In this document: piece by piece, positions 16,923-25,746 of the stretch
Numbering within the stretch: the first letter of the stretch is position 1
How the letters are laid out: every line of letters starts with the position of its first letter
From: Ruoffia tabacinasalis
Lineage (GTDB): Bacteria; Bacillota; Bacilli; Lactobacillales; Aerococcaceae
DNA: 64,000 nt
Assembly (NCBI RefSeq): GCF_042652985.1
Contig: NZ_JBHSHQ010000009.1
Coordinates: forward strand, 1-64,000
Direction: 5' to 3'
The notes under the pieces: model-generated
What the model saw: the letters and a program-made list of their open reading frames with translations, nothing else
Database searches by the model: none
What the model was told of the DNA's origin: nothing
Position numbers and translations under genes: made by a program

Positions 16923-17892
16923 ATGCCCATGCCTTTCGTAATTTATCATTTAACGTGTCATACTGACTTAATGTGTGATTATTATGTAATACGCCGTTTA
17001 ATGCTCCTTTAGCCAAAATCTCAAAGATTGCTGCCCGTGAATATTGTGTATCCTGTTGAATTGCGGACGGCACCAATCTTTGCGAAATAACACCAATTAA
17101 GGTTTGTCTGAGTTGTTCATCGCTAATACTTAACTCTTGCAGTCTTGCAATGACCCCTCGGGTATTCTTAGCATGGATGGTCGCAATCATTAAATGCCCT
17201 GTTAACGCCCCTCGAATGGCCATCCGAGCCGTCTCTTGATCACGAATTTCTCCAATCATTAAGACATCCGGATGATGTCGCAAAGAAGACTTAATCAACA
17301 AATCATAAGTTATTCCTGCTTTCTCATTCACTTCCGTCTGCAAGAAACGCTCTTCAAATATCTCTACCGGGTCTTCCATCGTTATTATTTGTAGTGACTC
17401 ATGTTGAATCAGCTCACGCAACAATTGATAGATTGTCGTCGTCTTTCCCGACCCCACCGGACCAGAGAATAAAATCAACCCACTCTTTCTTTTTGTTAGT
17501 TTGCGAAGTTCCTCAATATCTTGGGGAAAGTAAGTCATCACTTGATCACGGTCAAACTTCTGAGTTTGTAAAACTCGAATAACCATTGACTCAAGTAATA
17601 AGACATTTGTAATAGTTGAAAACCTTAATTCTACCGCTTCGCTTTCAAGTTCAATGCCGGTGGATCCGGATTGCGGTCTTCGCTTCTCGCCGACATCCAT
17701 ATTTGCCAAATACTTAAAGTGACTAATCAATCGCTTTCCCCACTCTAATGGCTTCTCCTCAAATAATTTTAACCGTCCATTCGCTCTGAAATGAATCACA
17801 TACTGTTCCTCCGTTGGTAATATGTGAATATCAGAAACCGATTCATCGATCGCCGCTTGTATTAGTTTTTTTGCATCACCTTCAATCATCAT
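16876..17892 (-). CDS. comGA: Competence pilus assembly ATPase ComGA
   Basis: A GspE/PilB-type secretion ATPase that powers the transformation pilus. Visible are Walker A GPVGSGKTTT (about 145-154), the Asp box TMEDPVE, Walker B DVLMIGEIRD and the His box GHLMIATIHAKN. At 338 aa it is the short ComGA form without the N-terminal GspE domain or the zinc motif. First gene of comGA-GG. AAAGGAG precedes two adjacent ATGs, either of which may be used. A SigX-box-like element lies about 30 bases upstream. Confidence 0.95.
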   Translation of the reverse strand: MMIEGDAKKLIQAAIDESVSDIHILPTEEQYVIHFRANGRLKLFEEKPLEWGKRLISHFKYLANMDVGEKRRPQSGSTGIELESEAVELRFSTITNVLLLESMVIRVLQTQKFDRDQVMTYFPQDIEELRKLTKRKSGLILFSGPVGSGKTTTIYQLLRELIQHESLQIITMEDPVEIFEERFLQTEVNEKAGITYDLLIKSSLRHHPDVLMIGEIRDQETARMAIRGALTGHLMIATIHAKNTRGVIARLQELSISDEQLRQTLIGVISQRLVPSAIQQDTQYSRAAIFEILAKGALNGVLHNNHTLSQYDTLNDKLRKAWAYGYIDEATYTKFEII

Positions 17893-17920
17893 CTCACTCC
17901 TTTAAACTAGCCTATATATA

Positions 17921-17933
17921 TATACGTAAAAAA
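17921..17933 (-). promoter_or_regulatory. ComX/SigX-box-like promoter of comGA
   Basis: On the minus strand the sequence TTTTTTACGTATA ends about 30 bases before the comGA start. The streptococcal/lactococcal competence sigma factor box is TTTTTnTACGAATA. The core here has 7 of 8 bases (TACGTATA) and an adjacent T-run. Its place and distance fit a late competence operon. No good sigma-A promoter is seen nearby. Confidence 0.6.
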
Positions 17934-18181
17934 TGGCAATTTCCATTATTTTATTTTCACTTTTTTAAAAATTGTTATTTTGCGTTAAAATATTTGACTA
18001 TTCTGGAATTGAAAGGATAATATGAAGTATTGGAGTAACATCATCCGTTTTTCCCTTTTTAGATGAGTTAACTAAATTGGGATATACTTGAAATAATGAA
18101 TGTGATAAAATGGTTATAGCTGTGAATTCAATAAATTCAATACTCGTTTGAAAACAAATTAATGAAAAGGAGCAAATATTA
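17934..18181. promoter_or_regulatory. Divergent spacer with rpoY promoter
   Basis: No gene is seen. On the plus strand TGTGATAAAAT (-10 TAAAAT at 18106-18111) is a plausible extended -10 for rpoY-rnjA, with an AAAAGGAG ribosome site just before the rpoY ATG. A short dyad GAATT/AATTC lies in the leader (about 18125-18140). Confidence 0.4.
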
Positions 18182-18397
18182 ATGATATTTAAAGTATTTT
18201 ATCAAGAAACAACAAATGAAGCACCGCGTCGTGAATATACTAAAACTATGTACGTGGAAGCGAATGCAGTAAGTGAAGTGCGAGAATATTTATCTGAAAC
18301 TACACCATACATGATCGAACACATCACTGAAATATCAGGAGATTTCTTAGAATATGAGAAAGAAAAAAATCCTGACTTCGAGGTTGTGAAACCCTAG
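18182..18397 (+). CDS. rpoY: DNA-directed RNA polymerase subunit epsilon
   Basis: A 71-aa protein of the RpoY/YkzG (DUF1447) family, a small subunit of Firmicutes RNA polymerase. It begins MIFKVFYQE, carries the REYTKTMYVEA segment and ends DFEVVKP, as in homologues. Its TAG stop is directly followed by the rnjA ATG, the usual arrangement in Bacilli. Confidence 0.95.
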   Translation: MIFKVFYQETTNEAPRREYTKTMYVEANAVSEVREYLSETTPYMIEHITEISGDFLEYEKEKNPDFEVVKP

Positions 18398-20107
18398 ATG
18401 GCAGTAAATCTTAGAAACAATGAAGTCGGAGTATTCGCCATTGGTGGACTAGGCGAAATTGGGAAAAACATGTATGGTGTCCAATTCCAAGACGAAATTG
18501 TTATTTTAGACTGCGGAATTCTCTTCCCGGAAGATGAATTATTAGGAATTGACTACGTAATTAATGATTTTCAATATATCTTAGAAAATCGTCATAAAGT
18601 TAAAGGGCTTTTTATCAGTCATGGGCATTTAGACCATATTGGTGGAATTCCTTATCTATTAAAACAAATCAATGTGCCAATCTATGCTGACCCTCTTGCT
18701 GCCGCGTTAATTCGCGACAAACTGCAAGAAAATGGCTTATTACGTGATGCGGAAATTACAGAATATAATGAAGATACAGTCGTTAACTTCCGTAAATTAT
18801 CGATTAGCTTTTACAGAACCGTTCACTCGATTCCTGAAGCATACGGAATTGTTGTAAAAACACCTGAAGGAAATATTGTCTTTACAGGGGATTATAAATT
18901 TGACTTTACACCTGTTGGAGAGCCTGCTGATATTCACCGTATGGCTGAAATTGGTAACGAAGGCGTTCTACTCCTTTTAGGTGATAGTACAAATGCGGAA
19001 ATTCCGACCTTCACCCTTTCAGAACGGGTTGTTGGTCAATCGATTCATAATATTATCCAAGGTGTCGAGGGGCGTGTTATCTTTGCGACATTCGCATCGA
19101 ATGTGTCACGTCTGCAACAAATCGTTGAAACTGCGATTAAAACAGATCGTAAAATTGCAGTCTTCGGACGTAGTATGGAAAACTCAATTAAAACTGGGAT
19201 TGAACTTGGTTATATTGATGATTATGGCTTAGATATCTTTGTTGATAATCGTCAACTAGATCAATATCCAGCAGAAGAAATGATTATCGTATGTACGGGT
19301 TCTCAAGGTGAACCTATGGCTGCTTTAAGTCGAATTGCGAACGGGACACACCGTCAAATCTCAATTCAACATAATGATACAGTCATCTTCTCAAGTTCAC
19401 CGATTCCAGGAAACACATTAAGTGTGAATCGTGTCATTAACCAATTAGTTGAGACTGGTGCCAACGTCATCCATGGTAAAGTGAATAACATTCATACATC
19501 AGGACATGGTAGCCAACAAGAACAATTGTTAATGCTTCGTTTAATGAAACCGAAATTCTTCATGCCAGTCCATGGTGAATACCGTATGTTAAGTATCCAA
19601 GCAAAACTGGCTGAATTAACTGGTATTGACCGTGAGAATACATTCATTATGAAAAACGGTGACATGCTTGCTTTAACTAAGAATAGTGCAAGACGTGCTG
19701 GCTTCTTTAATGCCCAAGACGTCTATGTAGACGGAAGTGGTATCGGAGATGTTGGAAATATTGTCTTACGCGACCGTAAAACTCTTTCTGAAGATGGTTT
19801 AGTCATTGTTACCGCAACGATTGATTACGAAAACAAACAACTCATTAGTGGCCCAGACATTATGTCACGTGGCTTTATCTATATGAGAGAATCTGTTGAT
19901 CTAATTCAAGAGATTCAACAAGCTATGAAATCTGCAATTAACCGTGGTTTAAATGAAAACGGAAATAACGTCAACGAAAAATTAATTCGTGATATTATCT
20001 TCGATCAAATCAAACCAATCTTATTTGAACGTACTCAACGTTCTCCTATGATTTTACCGGTTTTATTAGATGTTAATAAAGGTGTTCGTAAACGCCGTAG
20101 CAAATAA
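18398..20107 (+). CDS. rnjA: Ribonuclease J1
   Basis: RNase J1 is a 5'-3' exonuclease and endonuclease in mRNA turnover and rRNA maturation. The metallo-beta-lactamase motif SHGHLDHIGG lies at about 73-82, with the further ligand in FTGDYKFD. The beta-CASP domain shows STNAE, FASNVSRLQ and the GSQGEP motif; MPVHGEYRML and the C-terminal domain (about 450-569) complete it. The 569 aa length is normal. It is followed by a strong terminator. Confidence 0.97.
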   Translation: MAVNLRNNEVGVFAIGGLGEIGKNMYGVQFQDEIVILDCGILFPEDELLGIDYVINDFQYILENRHKVKGLFISHGHLDHIGGIPYLLKQINVPIYADPLAAALIRDKLQENGLLRDAEITEYNEDTVVNFRKLSISFYRTVHSIPEAYGIVVKTPEGNIVFTGDYKFDFTPVGEPADIHRMAEIGNEGVLLLLGDSTNAEIPTFTLSERVVGQSIHNIIQGVEGRVIFATFASNVSRLQQIVETAIKTDRKIAVFGRSMENSIKTGIELGYIDDYGLDIFVDNRQLDQYPAEEMIIVCTGSQGEPMAALSRIANGTHRQISIQHNDTVIFSSSPIPGNTLSVNRVINQLVETGANVIHGKVNNIHTSGHGSQQEQLLMLRLMKPKFFMPVHGEYRMLSIQAKLAELTGIDRENTFIMKNGDMLALTKNSARRAGFFNAQDVYVDGSGIGDVGNIVLRDRKTLSEDGLVIVTATIDYENKQLISGPDIMSRGFIYMRESVDLIQEIQQAMKSAINRGLNENGNNVNEKLIRDIIFDQIKPILFERTQRSPMILPVLLDVNKGVRKRRSK

Positions 20108-20112
20108 TGTTT

Positions 20113-20147
20113 AAAGTGCCAATGTTAAATCATTGGCACTTTTTTTG
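20113..20147 (+). terminator. Terminator of rpoY-rnjA
   Basis: The 12-bp perfect stem AAAGTGCCAATG / CATTGGCACTTT has a 6-base loop and a run of seven T, five bases after the rnjA stop. Confidence 0.93.
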
Positions 20148-20217
20148 TCTCTTTAATAGTCTATTGATTCAATTGAGTATAAAATAAAGTTAATATAATA
20201 GAAAGAAGGTTAAAATA

Positions 20218-21156
20218 ATGTATGATTTTATGCGAAAAATTCCTGGAGGCCTCTTATTAGTTCCAATGCTTCTAGCAGCTTTAATGAATACTTTTCTACC
20301 AAACTTCTTCACTAACCTCGGCGGTGTGAGTGAAGCCTTGTTTACAACAAGTGGATTAAATTACGTCATTGGGGCAGCCTGTTTCTGTTCTGGTGCAGGT
20401 ATCGATGTTAAACGTTTAGCCATTGTCTTTAAAAAACAAGGTTTATTATTAGTCGTAAAAACAATTATTTGTTTAGTTGTAGGCTTTTTTTATATTCAAT
20501 TCTTTGGTATGGGTGGCGTTTTAGGTATTAGTGCCATTGCACTAATCACAGCCATCTGTAGTACAAACCCGTCATTATATTTAGCCTTAGAGCAAGACTA
20601 CGGAACACAAGATGATTTGAATGCCTTTGGATTGGTAGGTCTATTCTGTGTCCCTGCTTACCCTATGCTTGTCTTCAGTATTGCACAATCTACCCCAGTT
20701 GACTGGACACCCATTTTATCAACGCTTGTACCTATTATCTTTGGTATGATTGTGGGAAACCTTGATAAAAAAATGGCAGATTACTTAGCACCTGGTGTAG
20801 TAGTGTTAACCCCTTTTATGGGTTGGGTCTTTGGTGCTGGAATTAATTTATTCGACGCACTTCAATCAGGACTTCAAGGAATCTTATTAACAGTAATCTT
20901 TTACGTCCTATTAGTTCCAATTTTAGTTATCTTTGAACATCGTATCTTACATGAAGATGGTGTATCTTCTCTGGCGGTGTCTTCAATTGCAGGTATGTCC
21001 GTGTCAGTACCTGCTTTAATCGCTTTTTCAGCACCTGAATATGCTATTTACGTTGAAAGTGCGACAGCTCAAATTGCGTTAGGTGTTGTTATTACAAGTA
21101 TTGTGACGCCGATGTTAGCCCGTTGGGAATTTAAACATACACACCCGAATGCCTAG
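20218..21156 (+). CDS. kdgT: 2-keto-3-deoxygluconate permease family transporter
   Basis: A 312-aa membrane protein with about ten hydrophobic segments, beginning MRKIPGGLLLVPMLLAALMNTF as in KdgT proteins, which import 2-keto-3-deoxygluconate with protons. The conserved ITAICSTNPSLYLAL and GAGI segments are visible. It stands alone between two terminators, with no KDG kinase, aldolase or uronate genes nearby. The real substrate may therefore be KDG or a related sugar acid. Confidence 0.85.
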   Translation: MYDFMRKIPGGLLLVPMLLAALMNTFLPNFFTNLGGVSEALFTTSGLNYVIGAACFCSGAGIDVKRLAIVFKKQGLLLVVKTIICLVVGFFYIQFFGMGGVLGISAIALITAICSTNPSLYLALEQDYGTQDDLNAFGLVGLFCVPAYPMLVFSIAQSTPVDWTPILSTLVPIIFGMIVGNLDKKMADYLAPGVVVLTPFMGWVFGAGINLFDALQSGLQGILLTVIFYVLLVPILVIFEHRILHEDGVSSLAVSSIAGMSVSVPALIAFSAPEYAIYVESATAQIALGVVITSIVTPMLARWEFKHTHPNA

Positions 21157-21174
21157 TGCAAAATAAAACTATAC

Positions 21175-21223
21175 AAAAAAAGTGCTTAAGATTTTTCATT
21201 ACGAAAATCTTAAGCACTTTTTT
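21175..21223. terminator. Bidirectional terminator between kdgT and smpB
   Basis: A 16-bp perfect stem AAGTGCTTAAGATTTT with its complement, flanked by A7 on the left and T-rich sequence on the right. It can end both convergent transcripts. Confidence 0.93.
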
Positions 21224-21224
21224 A

Positions 21225-21683
21225 TTATCTTGCTTTTAAAGCACGGTCAATATCACGTTTCATTTGTTGTTCTTTTAATGAATGACGTTTGTCATATCGG
21301 TTTTTACCTTCGGCTAAACCAATAAGAACTTTTGCTCTCCCTCTAACAATATATACTTTTAAAGGTATAATTGTTAGTCGATTTTGTTTGACTTCACGTT
21401 CTAATTTTTCAATTTCTTTTTTGTGAAGTAATAACTTCCGATTTCTCAACGGATCATGATTGAATATATTCCCTTGTTCATAAGGGCTTATATGAACATT
21501 TTTAAGGAAAGCTTCGCCTTGACGGATTGAAACGAACCCATCTTTCAAGTTAATCTTCCCTTGTCGGATCGATTTAATTTCAGTTCCTTGTAATACTAGT
21601 CCCGCTTCGACGGTTTCGAGTATCGTAAAGTCATGCCGTGCTTTTCTATTCTGTGCTAATGGTTTGTCTTGCTGTTTCGCCAT
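21225..21683 (-). CDS. smpB: SsrA-binding protein SmpB
   Basis: SmpB carries tmRNA to stalled ribosomes for trans-translation. The family pattern is clear: NRKARHDFTILETVEAGLVLQGTEIKSIR, the SPYEQGNIFNHDP segment and the basic tail KNRYDKRHSLKEQQMKRDIDRALK. I start at the second in-frame ATG (152 aa), which has GAGGG six bases upstream; the first ATG is too close to it. Follows rnr by 25 bases. tmRNA itself is not in the window. Confidence 0.96.
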   Translation of the reverse strand: MAKQQDKPLAQNRKARHDFTILETVEAGLVLQGTEIKSIRQGKINLKDGFVSIRQGEAFLKNVHISPYEQGNIFNHDPLRNRKLLLHKKEIEKLEREVKQNRLTIIPLKVYIVRGRAKVLIGLAEGKNRYDKRHSLKEQQMKRDIDRALKAR

Positions 21684-21708
21684 AGTCATCCCTCGTTTAC
21701 ATCAAAGG

Positions 21709-24057
21709 CTATTTTTTCCGTTTTCTAATTTGGAATTTCTTGCCTTTTTTATTATTCCCTTTAGACGATTGTTTCGCAACTTGTTTAAAGGATTGTCTAT
21801 TGTTACTTTGTCTTTTAGGTTTGCGACTTTTTTTCTCGCTTCGATTCTTATTCTCACTAATAACATGTTCTAAGTCTTTGTTATCCGTTGGGTACGTTTC
21901 AATGAGTTTGAAATCAATCTCGCGGTCTTCAATACTTACACGTTCAACTTCAATTAAGACTCTTTGACCAATGCGGTACACGTTGTTTGTGTTCTCGCCA
22001 ATGAGAATTAAGTGTTGTTGATCATAACGGTAATAATCATCTTTTAATTCTTGCAATGAAATTAAACCTTCAACCGTGTTATCTAATTGAATGAACATTC
22101 CAAATGACGTCACTGAACTCACAGTTCCTTCAAATTGTTCTCCAACTTTATCTAACATATATTCAGCTTTCTTCAATGCATCTGTTTCACGCTCAGCTTC
22201 AACCGCACGACGTTCCATCTTAGATGAATGATCTGCGATATCTGGTAATTTTTGTGCAATATCTCTCTTTTGCTCTGATGTTGGCGTTGCTTCTAGATAC
22301 TTATGAATTAAACGGTGAACCATTAAGTCTGGATAACGTCTAATCGGTGAAGTAAAGTGAGTATAATCTTTGGCAGCTAAACCGTAATGACCGAATGGCT
22401 CATCCGTATAGCGTGCTTGTTGCATACTTCTTAACATCATCATCGATACAACTTCTTCATAAGGTGTATCCGATAATTCATCCAAAGCTTCTTGTAATTG
22501 TTTTGGTTTAATTGATTCAGCACGACCTCTTAAGACCACACCAAAAGCGGTAATAAATTCCGCAAAGCGTTGCATACGTTCTTCATCTGGTTGCTCGTGG
22601 ACACGGTAAATCATTGGCCAGTCTTTCTCAGTATATGTTCTTGCGATTGTTTCATTCGCTGCTAACATAAATGACTCGATTAATCTTTCTCCGACCCCTC
22701 TTTGGCGGTGAACGATATCTATAGGTTTCCCGTCTTCATCAACGATAATTTGCGCTTCAGGTGTTTCAAAGCTTAACGCTCCACGGTTTTGACGCATACC
22801 TTCCAGAATAAAGTGTAATTCACTCATCTGATCAAGCATCTCAGAAATTTCATGATACTCTTTTCTTAAATCTTCATCGCCAGCTAGAATGGCATTCACA
22901 TCTGTATAAGTCATTCGGTATGAAGAATTGATCACACTTAGGAAGATATCTTGATCAACGACGCGACCATTTGAATCAATGGTCATCTCACAAGATATAG
23001 TTAAACGGTCTTCATTCGGTAATAGCGAACAAATCCCATTCGATAATCTTTGTGGAAGCATTGGAACCACTCTATCTGTTAAGTAGACAGATGTCCCTCT
23101 AGCTAGTGCTTCCGAATCAATCGGTGAATTCTCAGTCACATAGTGAGAAACATCCGCAATATGCACACCTAAACGGTAGTGACCATTATCAAGTTTTTCT
23201 AATGAAATCGCATCATCTAAGTCTTTTGCATCTGCCCCATCAATTGTAATAATCAATTCATCTCTTAAGTCACGACGACCTTCAATATCTTTTGGATCGA
23301 TATCTTGTTCAATCGCTTTTGCTTCTTCTAAGACTTGTTCTGGGAATTCTGATGGAATATTGAATTGGTACAAGATAGCTAGAATATCTACACCTGGCGC
23401 ATCTTTATGACCAATTTCTTTCGCTACTAGACCAGTTAGATTATTTGGCTTATCCATCGTTGGATAATCTTTAATCTTTACAATCACAATCGAATGACTC
23501 ACTGGTTTCAAGCCGTCTGGTAGAACTTCAACTTTCAATTCATCGCTGAATTTCCCTTGAGGAATTACAAAGCCTAAAAAGCCTGTTGAATCGCGCATTT
23601 CTTTGTCATAGGCGACAAATTCTCCCACAATTTGTGTTGATGCTCTTTCAACAATGTTATCTACACGAGCTTCAGACCCTTTTCCTGTCGATGAATTGAC
23701 GTGTTTAATAATCGTTGCTTCAACCGTATCGCCATCCATGGCATTCCCTACTTTTCCAGGTGGTACGAATAAATCCGGCTGTTCAGGATCGTAATCGATA
23801 AAGCCAAATCCACGGTCATTCCCACGGAAAGTTCCGACAGCCGTTTCTTTTTTAGTACTTTTCGCTTTAAAACGGCCAGTGTCTGTTACTTCTAATTCAT
23901 TAATTCGCTCTAAAAATGCTAAAGCTTTGACTAATTTCTTGAAATTTTTACTTCCCTGATAATTAAAATGTTGGGCGATTTCATTTGTTTGATAATTTCT
24001 ATCTGGGTTCTGTTGTAAAAACTCTAATATTCGTTCTTCTAATTTTGATAAACTCAT
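21709..24057 (-). CDS. rnr: Ribonuclease R
   Basis: A processive 3'-5' exoribonuclease that degrades structured RNA and works with tmRNA-SmpB. Domains: winged helix (about 1-65), two cold-shock/OB domains (about 70-230), the RNB catalytic domain with the metal-binding IDGADAKDLDDA (about 271), an S1 domain (about 630-715), and a Lys/Arg-rich tail (KKSRKPKRQSNNRQ) after 730. The 782 aa length is typical. The secG-est-rnr-smpB order is conserved in Firmicutes. Confidence 0.97.
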   Translation of the reverse strand: MSLSKLEERILEFLQQNPDRNYQTNEIAQHFNYQGSKNFKKLVKALAFLERINELEVTDTGRFKAKSTKKETAVGTFRGNDRGFGFIDYDPEQPDLFVPPGKVGNAMDGDTVEATIIKHVNSSTGKGSEARVDNIVERASTQIVGEFVAYDKEMRDSTGFLGFVIPQGKFSDELKVEVLPDGLKPVSHSIVIVKIKDYPTMDKPNNLTGLVAKEIGHKDAPGVDILAILYQFNIPSEFPEQVLEEAKAIEQDIDPKDIEGRRDLRDELIITIDGADAKDLDDAISLEKLDNGHYRLGVHIADVSHYVTENSPIDSEALARGTSVYLTDRVVPMLPQRLSNGICSLLPNEDRLTISCEMTIDSNGRVVDQDIFLSVINSSYRMTYTDVNAILAGDEDLRKEYHEISEMLDQMSELHFILEGMRQNRGALSFETPEAQIIVDEDGKPIDIVHRQRGVGERLIESFMLAANETIARTYTEKDWPMIYRVHEQPDEERMQRFAEFITAFGVVLRGRAESIKPKQLQEALDELSDTPYEEVVSMMMLRSMQQARYTDEPFGHYGLAAKDYTHFTSPIRRYPDLMVHRLIHKYLEATPTSEQKRDIAQKLPDIADHSSKMERRAVEAERETDALKKAEYMLDKVGEQFEGTVSSVTSFGMFIQLDNTVEGLISLQELKDDYYRYDQQHLILIGENTNNVYRIGQRVLIEVERVSIEDREIDFKLIETYPTDNKDLEHVISENKNRSEKKSRKPKRQSNNRQSFKQVAKQSSKGNNKKGKKFQIRKRKK

Positions 24058-24091
24058 AGTGCCCTCCTTCTGTACAATATTTATTGTACGA

Positions 24092-24841
24092 CTATTTAAA
24101 ACTTGTTATAAAGTCGAATAGTGCTGCTTCAAAGTCTTTGCGATTTCGGTTCACGGTGATCACATGTGTGTTTTCTGGGAACCAATTGAAGTCCACTTTC
24201 GCGTTTACTAACGCATTTTGTAATTTTTTTGCATCTTTTTCATTAATCATCTCATCTTTACCAGATTGAGCAATGAAAAAGGGTTGATCGATATTTTCTA
24301 GTTGACCTTGGAATTCGCTCTTGAAAGCTTCAAGTTGCTTCATTTGGTCTCTATGCTTAGTGAGGATGCCGTCGATCTCTTGATTGTAATTATCTTCAGA
24401 TGAGAAGCGTTTGAAGATTGCTTTCACATAAGAAGTAAAATGCACTTCTACATCAATCGGGTTCTCAGTATATACAGGTGAGTTAAATACGCCCCCACCT
24501 TGAACGTCAAGTTTTGGCTGTGTCATTAACCATGTCGCAAAAATACCACCCAATGACAAGCCAAAGACAAGTATTCTATCATACTCATCTTGCATCGCTT
24601 CAACCGCATCAAGGGCTTGTTGCTTCCATGTAGTAATATCTGCATCCAAAATATCGTTCACATCTTTTGTGGCATGCCCTTCAAATTTCGGACATAAAAC
24701 GCCGTAGCCGCTACGATTTAGCTCTCTCGCTAATAGATTTACATCATTTGGTGATCCGGTATAGGCGTGGAATAATATGATTCCAGTCTCTTTGTTCTCA
24801 CCTTCATAATACTTTGCATCTTTTATTTCGTTTAATTTCAA
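24092..24841 (-). CDS. est: Carboxylesterase (Est/YvaK family)
   Basis: An alpha/beta hydrolase of the monoglyceride-lipase-like Est30 family, found between secG and rnr in many Bacilli. The nucleophile elbow is FGLSLGG, the acid lies in QSGKDEMI and the His in ENTHVITVN. HAYTGSP near residue 27 supplies the oxyanion region. The start is TTG with GGAGGG seven bases upstream. The natural substrate is unknown. Confidence 0.9.
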   Translation of the reverse strand: MKLNEIKDAKYYEGENKETGIILFHAYTGSPNDVNLLARELNRSGYGVLCPKFEGHATKDVNDILDADITTWKQQALDAVEAMQDEYDRILVFGLSLGGIFATWLMTQPKLDVQGGGVFNSPVYTENPIDVEVHFTSYVKAIFKRFSSEDNYNQEIDGILTKHRDQMKQLEAFKSEFQGQLENIDQPFFIAQSGKDEMINEKDAKKLQNALVNAKVDFNWFPENTHVITVNRNRKDFEAALFDFITSFK

Positions 24842-24918
24842 GTATGAACCCTCCCAAAAACTTTATAAACAAAGTTTACATGATATTGACTAATAGTTAA
24901 ACTAATTAGATTAAAAAA

Positions 24919-24972
24919 AGAACAAGCCCATATAGCAATCCATCAAGCACGAATTACTTTGAACATTGTTCT
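24919..24972 (-). terminator. Probable secG terminator
   Basis: Outer stem AGAACAA/TTGTTCT with an inner imperfect stem (AGTAATT with GGATTGCT). On the minus strand it runs into a long T tract. It lies 19 bases after the secG stop. Confidence 0.6.
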
Positions 24973-24990
24973 GATTAATTAATATAAAAC

Positions 24991-25221
24991 TTATTTACTT
25001 GATAAATAAGCCAATGTAATTGTTAAGACAAAGAATAAAATTCCTAAAATAGTTGTTGCACGAATTAAGAAAACTTCAAATCCTCTTGCACGTGTCTTCG
25101 GTTGTCCGTCATCGCCCCCACCGAGCATACTTGCTGCATTACTCTTAGATGGTTGCATAACAACAAAAATAATCATTAAAATTGCTACAATAATCAAAGC
25201 TGTAAGTAAAACTTGATACAA
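24991..25221 (-). CDS. secG: Preprotein translocase subunit SecG
   Basis: A 76-aa membrane protein of the SecYEG channel. It has two hydrophobic segments (about 3-20 and 54-74) joined by a Gly-rich loop ASMLGGGDDGQPKTRARG. The true start is TTG at 25219-25221: AGAGGAGGT lies eight bases upstream and translation then begins (M)YQVLLTALII, as in SecG homologues. An ATG further upstream has no site. A TATAAT (25306-25311) upstream is a likely -10. Confidence 0.93.
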   Translation of the reverse strand: MYQVLLTALIIVAILMIIFVVMQPSKSNAASMLGGGDDGQPKTRARGFEVFLIRATTILGILFFVLTITLAYLSSK

Positions 25222-25375
25222 AGGTCTTACCTCCTCTATAAAATATCCATTACTCATAATATCATTTATTATATATATTATCAATTAATGTTCCTGCTAA
25301 TAATCATTATACTGTAAATCCTAATTAACAATCAACCGCAATCTGACGAAATTATCATCACCCATGCGACTTTCT

Positions 25376-25404
25376 TTGACACAGCAAATTCAAACATGAT
25401 AAAT
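25376..25404 (+). promoter_or_regulatory. Promoter of the ArsR-type regulator
   Basis: A perfect -35 TTGACA (25376-25381) is followed after 16-17 bases by GATAAA/ATAAAT. Transcription would start near 25408, before the chosen start codon. Confidence 0.55.
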
Positions 25405-25435
25405 TATGAGTATTGATAAAGAATGGAGTAATCAA

Positions 25436-25726
25436 ATGCAAAATGAAGAGAACATACTAGCGGTCAGTCGCTACTTTAAAATACTAAGTGATTATAATCG
25501 CTTATCAATTCTTTACTTACTCAAAGAACAGAAACGTTCAGTCTCTCAGATTGTTGAAGCCTTGCATTTAGAGCAATCAGCGGTATCACACCAATTAAAG
25601 ATATTAAGAGACTCACGCTTAGTCAAAGCGGAACGACAAGGTAAATCAATGATTTATGAATTAGATGATGATCATGTCTTCACTATCCTTCATCAAATTG
25701 TTGATCACGTCCAAGAAAACGAATAA
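25436..25726 (+). CDS. ArsR/SmtB-family transcriptional regulator
   Basis: A winged-helix repressor of 96 aa. The HTH core reads YFKILSDYNRLSILYLLKEQ ... QSAVSHQLKILRDSRLV with a beta wing RQGKSMIYEL. No CxC, DxHxxH or other clear metal-site residues are visible except Asp/His near the C-terminus (DDDHVF, IVDHV), so the signal is unknown. I start at the ATG seven bases after TGGAG; a longer frame begins ten codons upstream over the promoter. The Nudix gene follows after 20 bases and is a probable partner or target. Confidence 0.88.
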   Translation: MQNEENILAVSRYFKILSDYNRLSILYLLKEQKRSVSQIVEALHLEQSAVSHQLKILRDSRLVKAERQGKSMIYELDDDHVFTILHQIVDHVQENE

Positions 25727-25746
25727 GTCTAGCTAATTGAAAGGAA

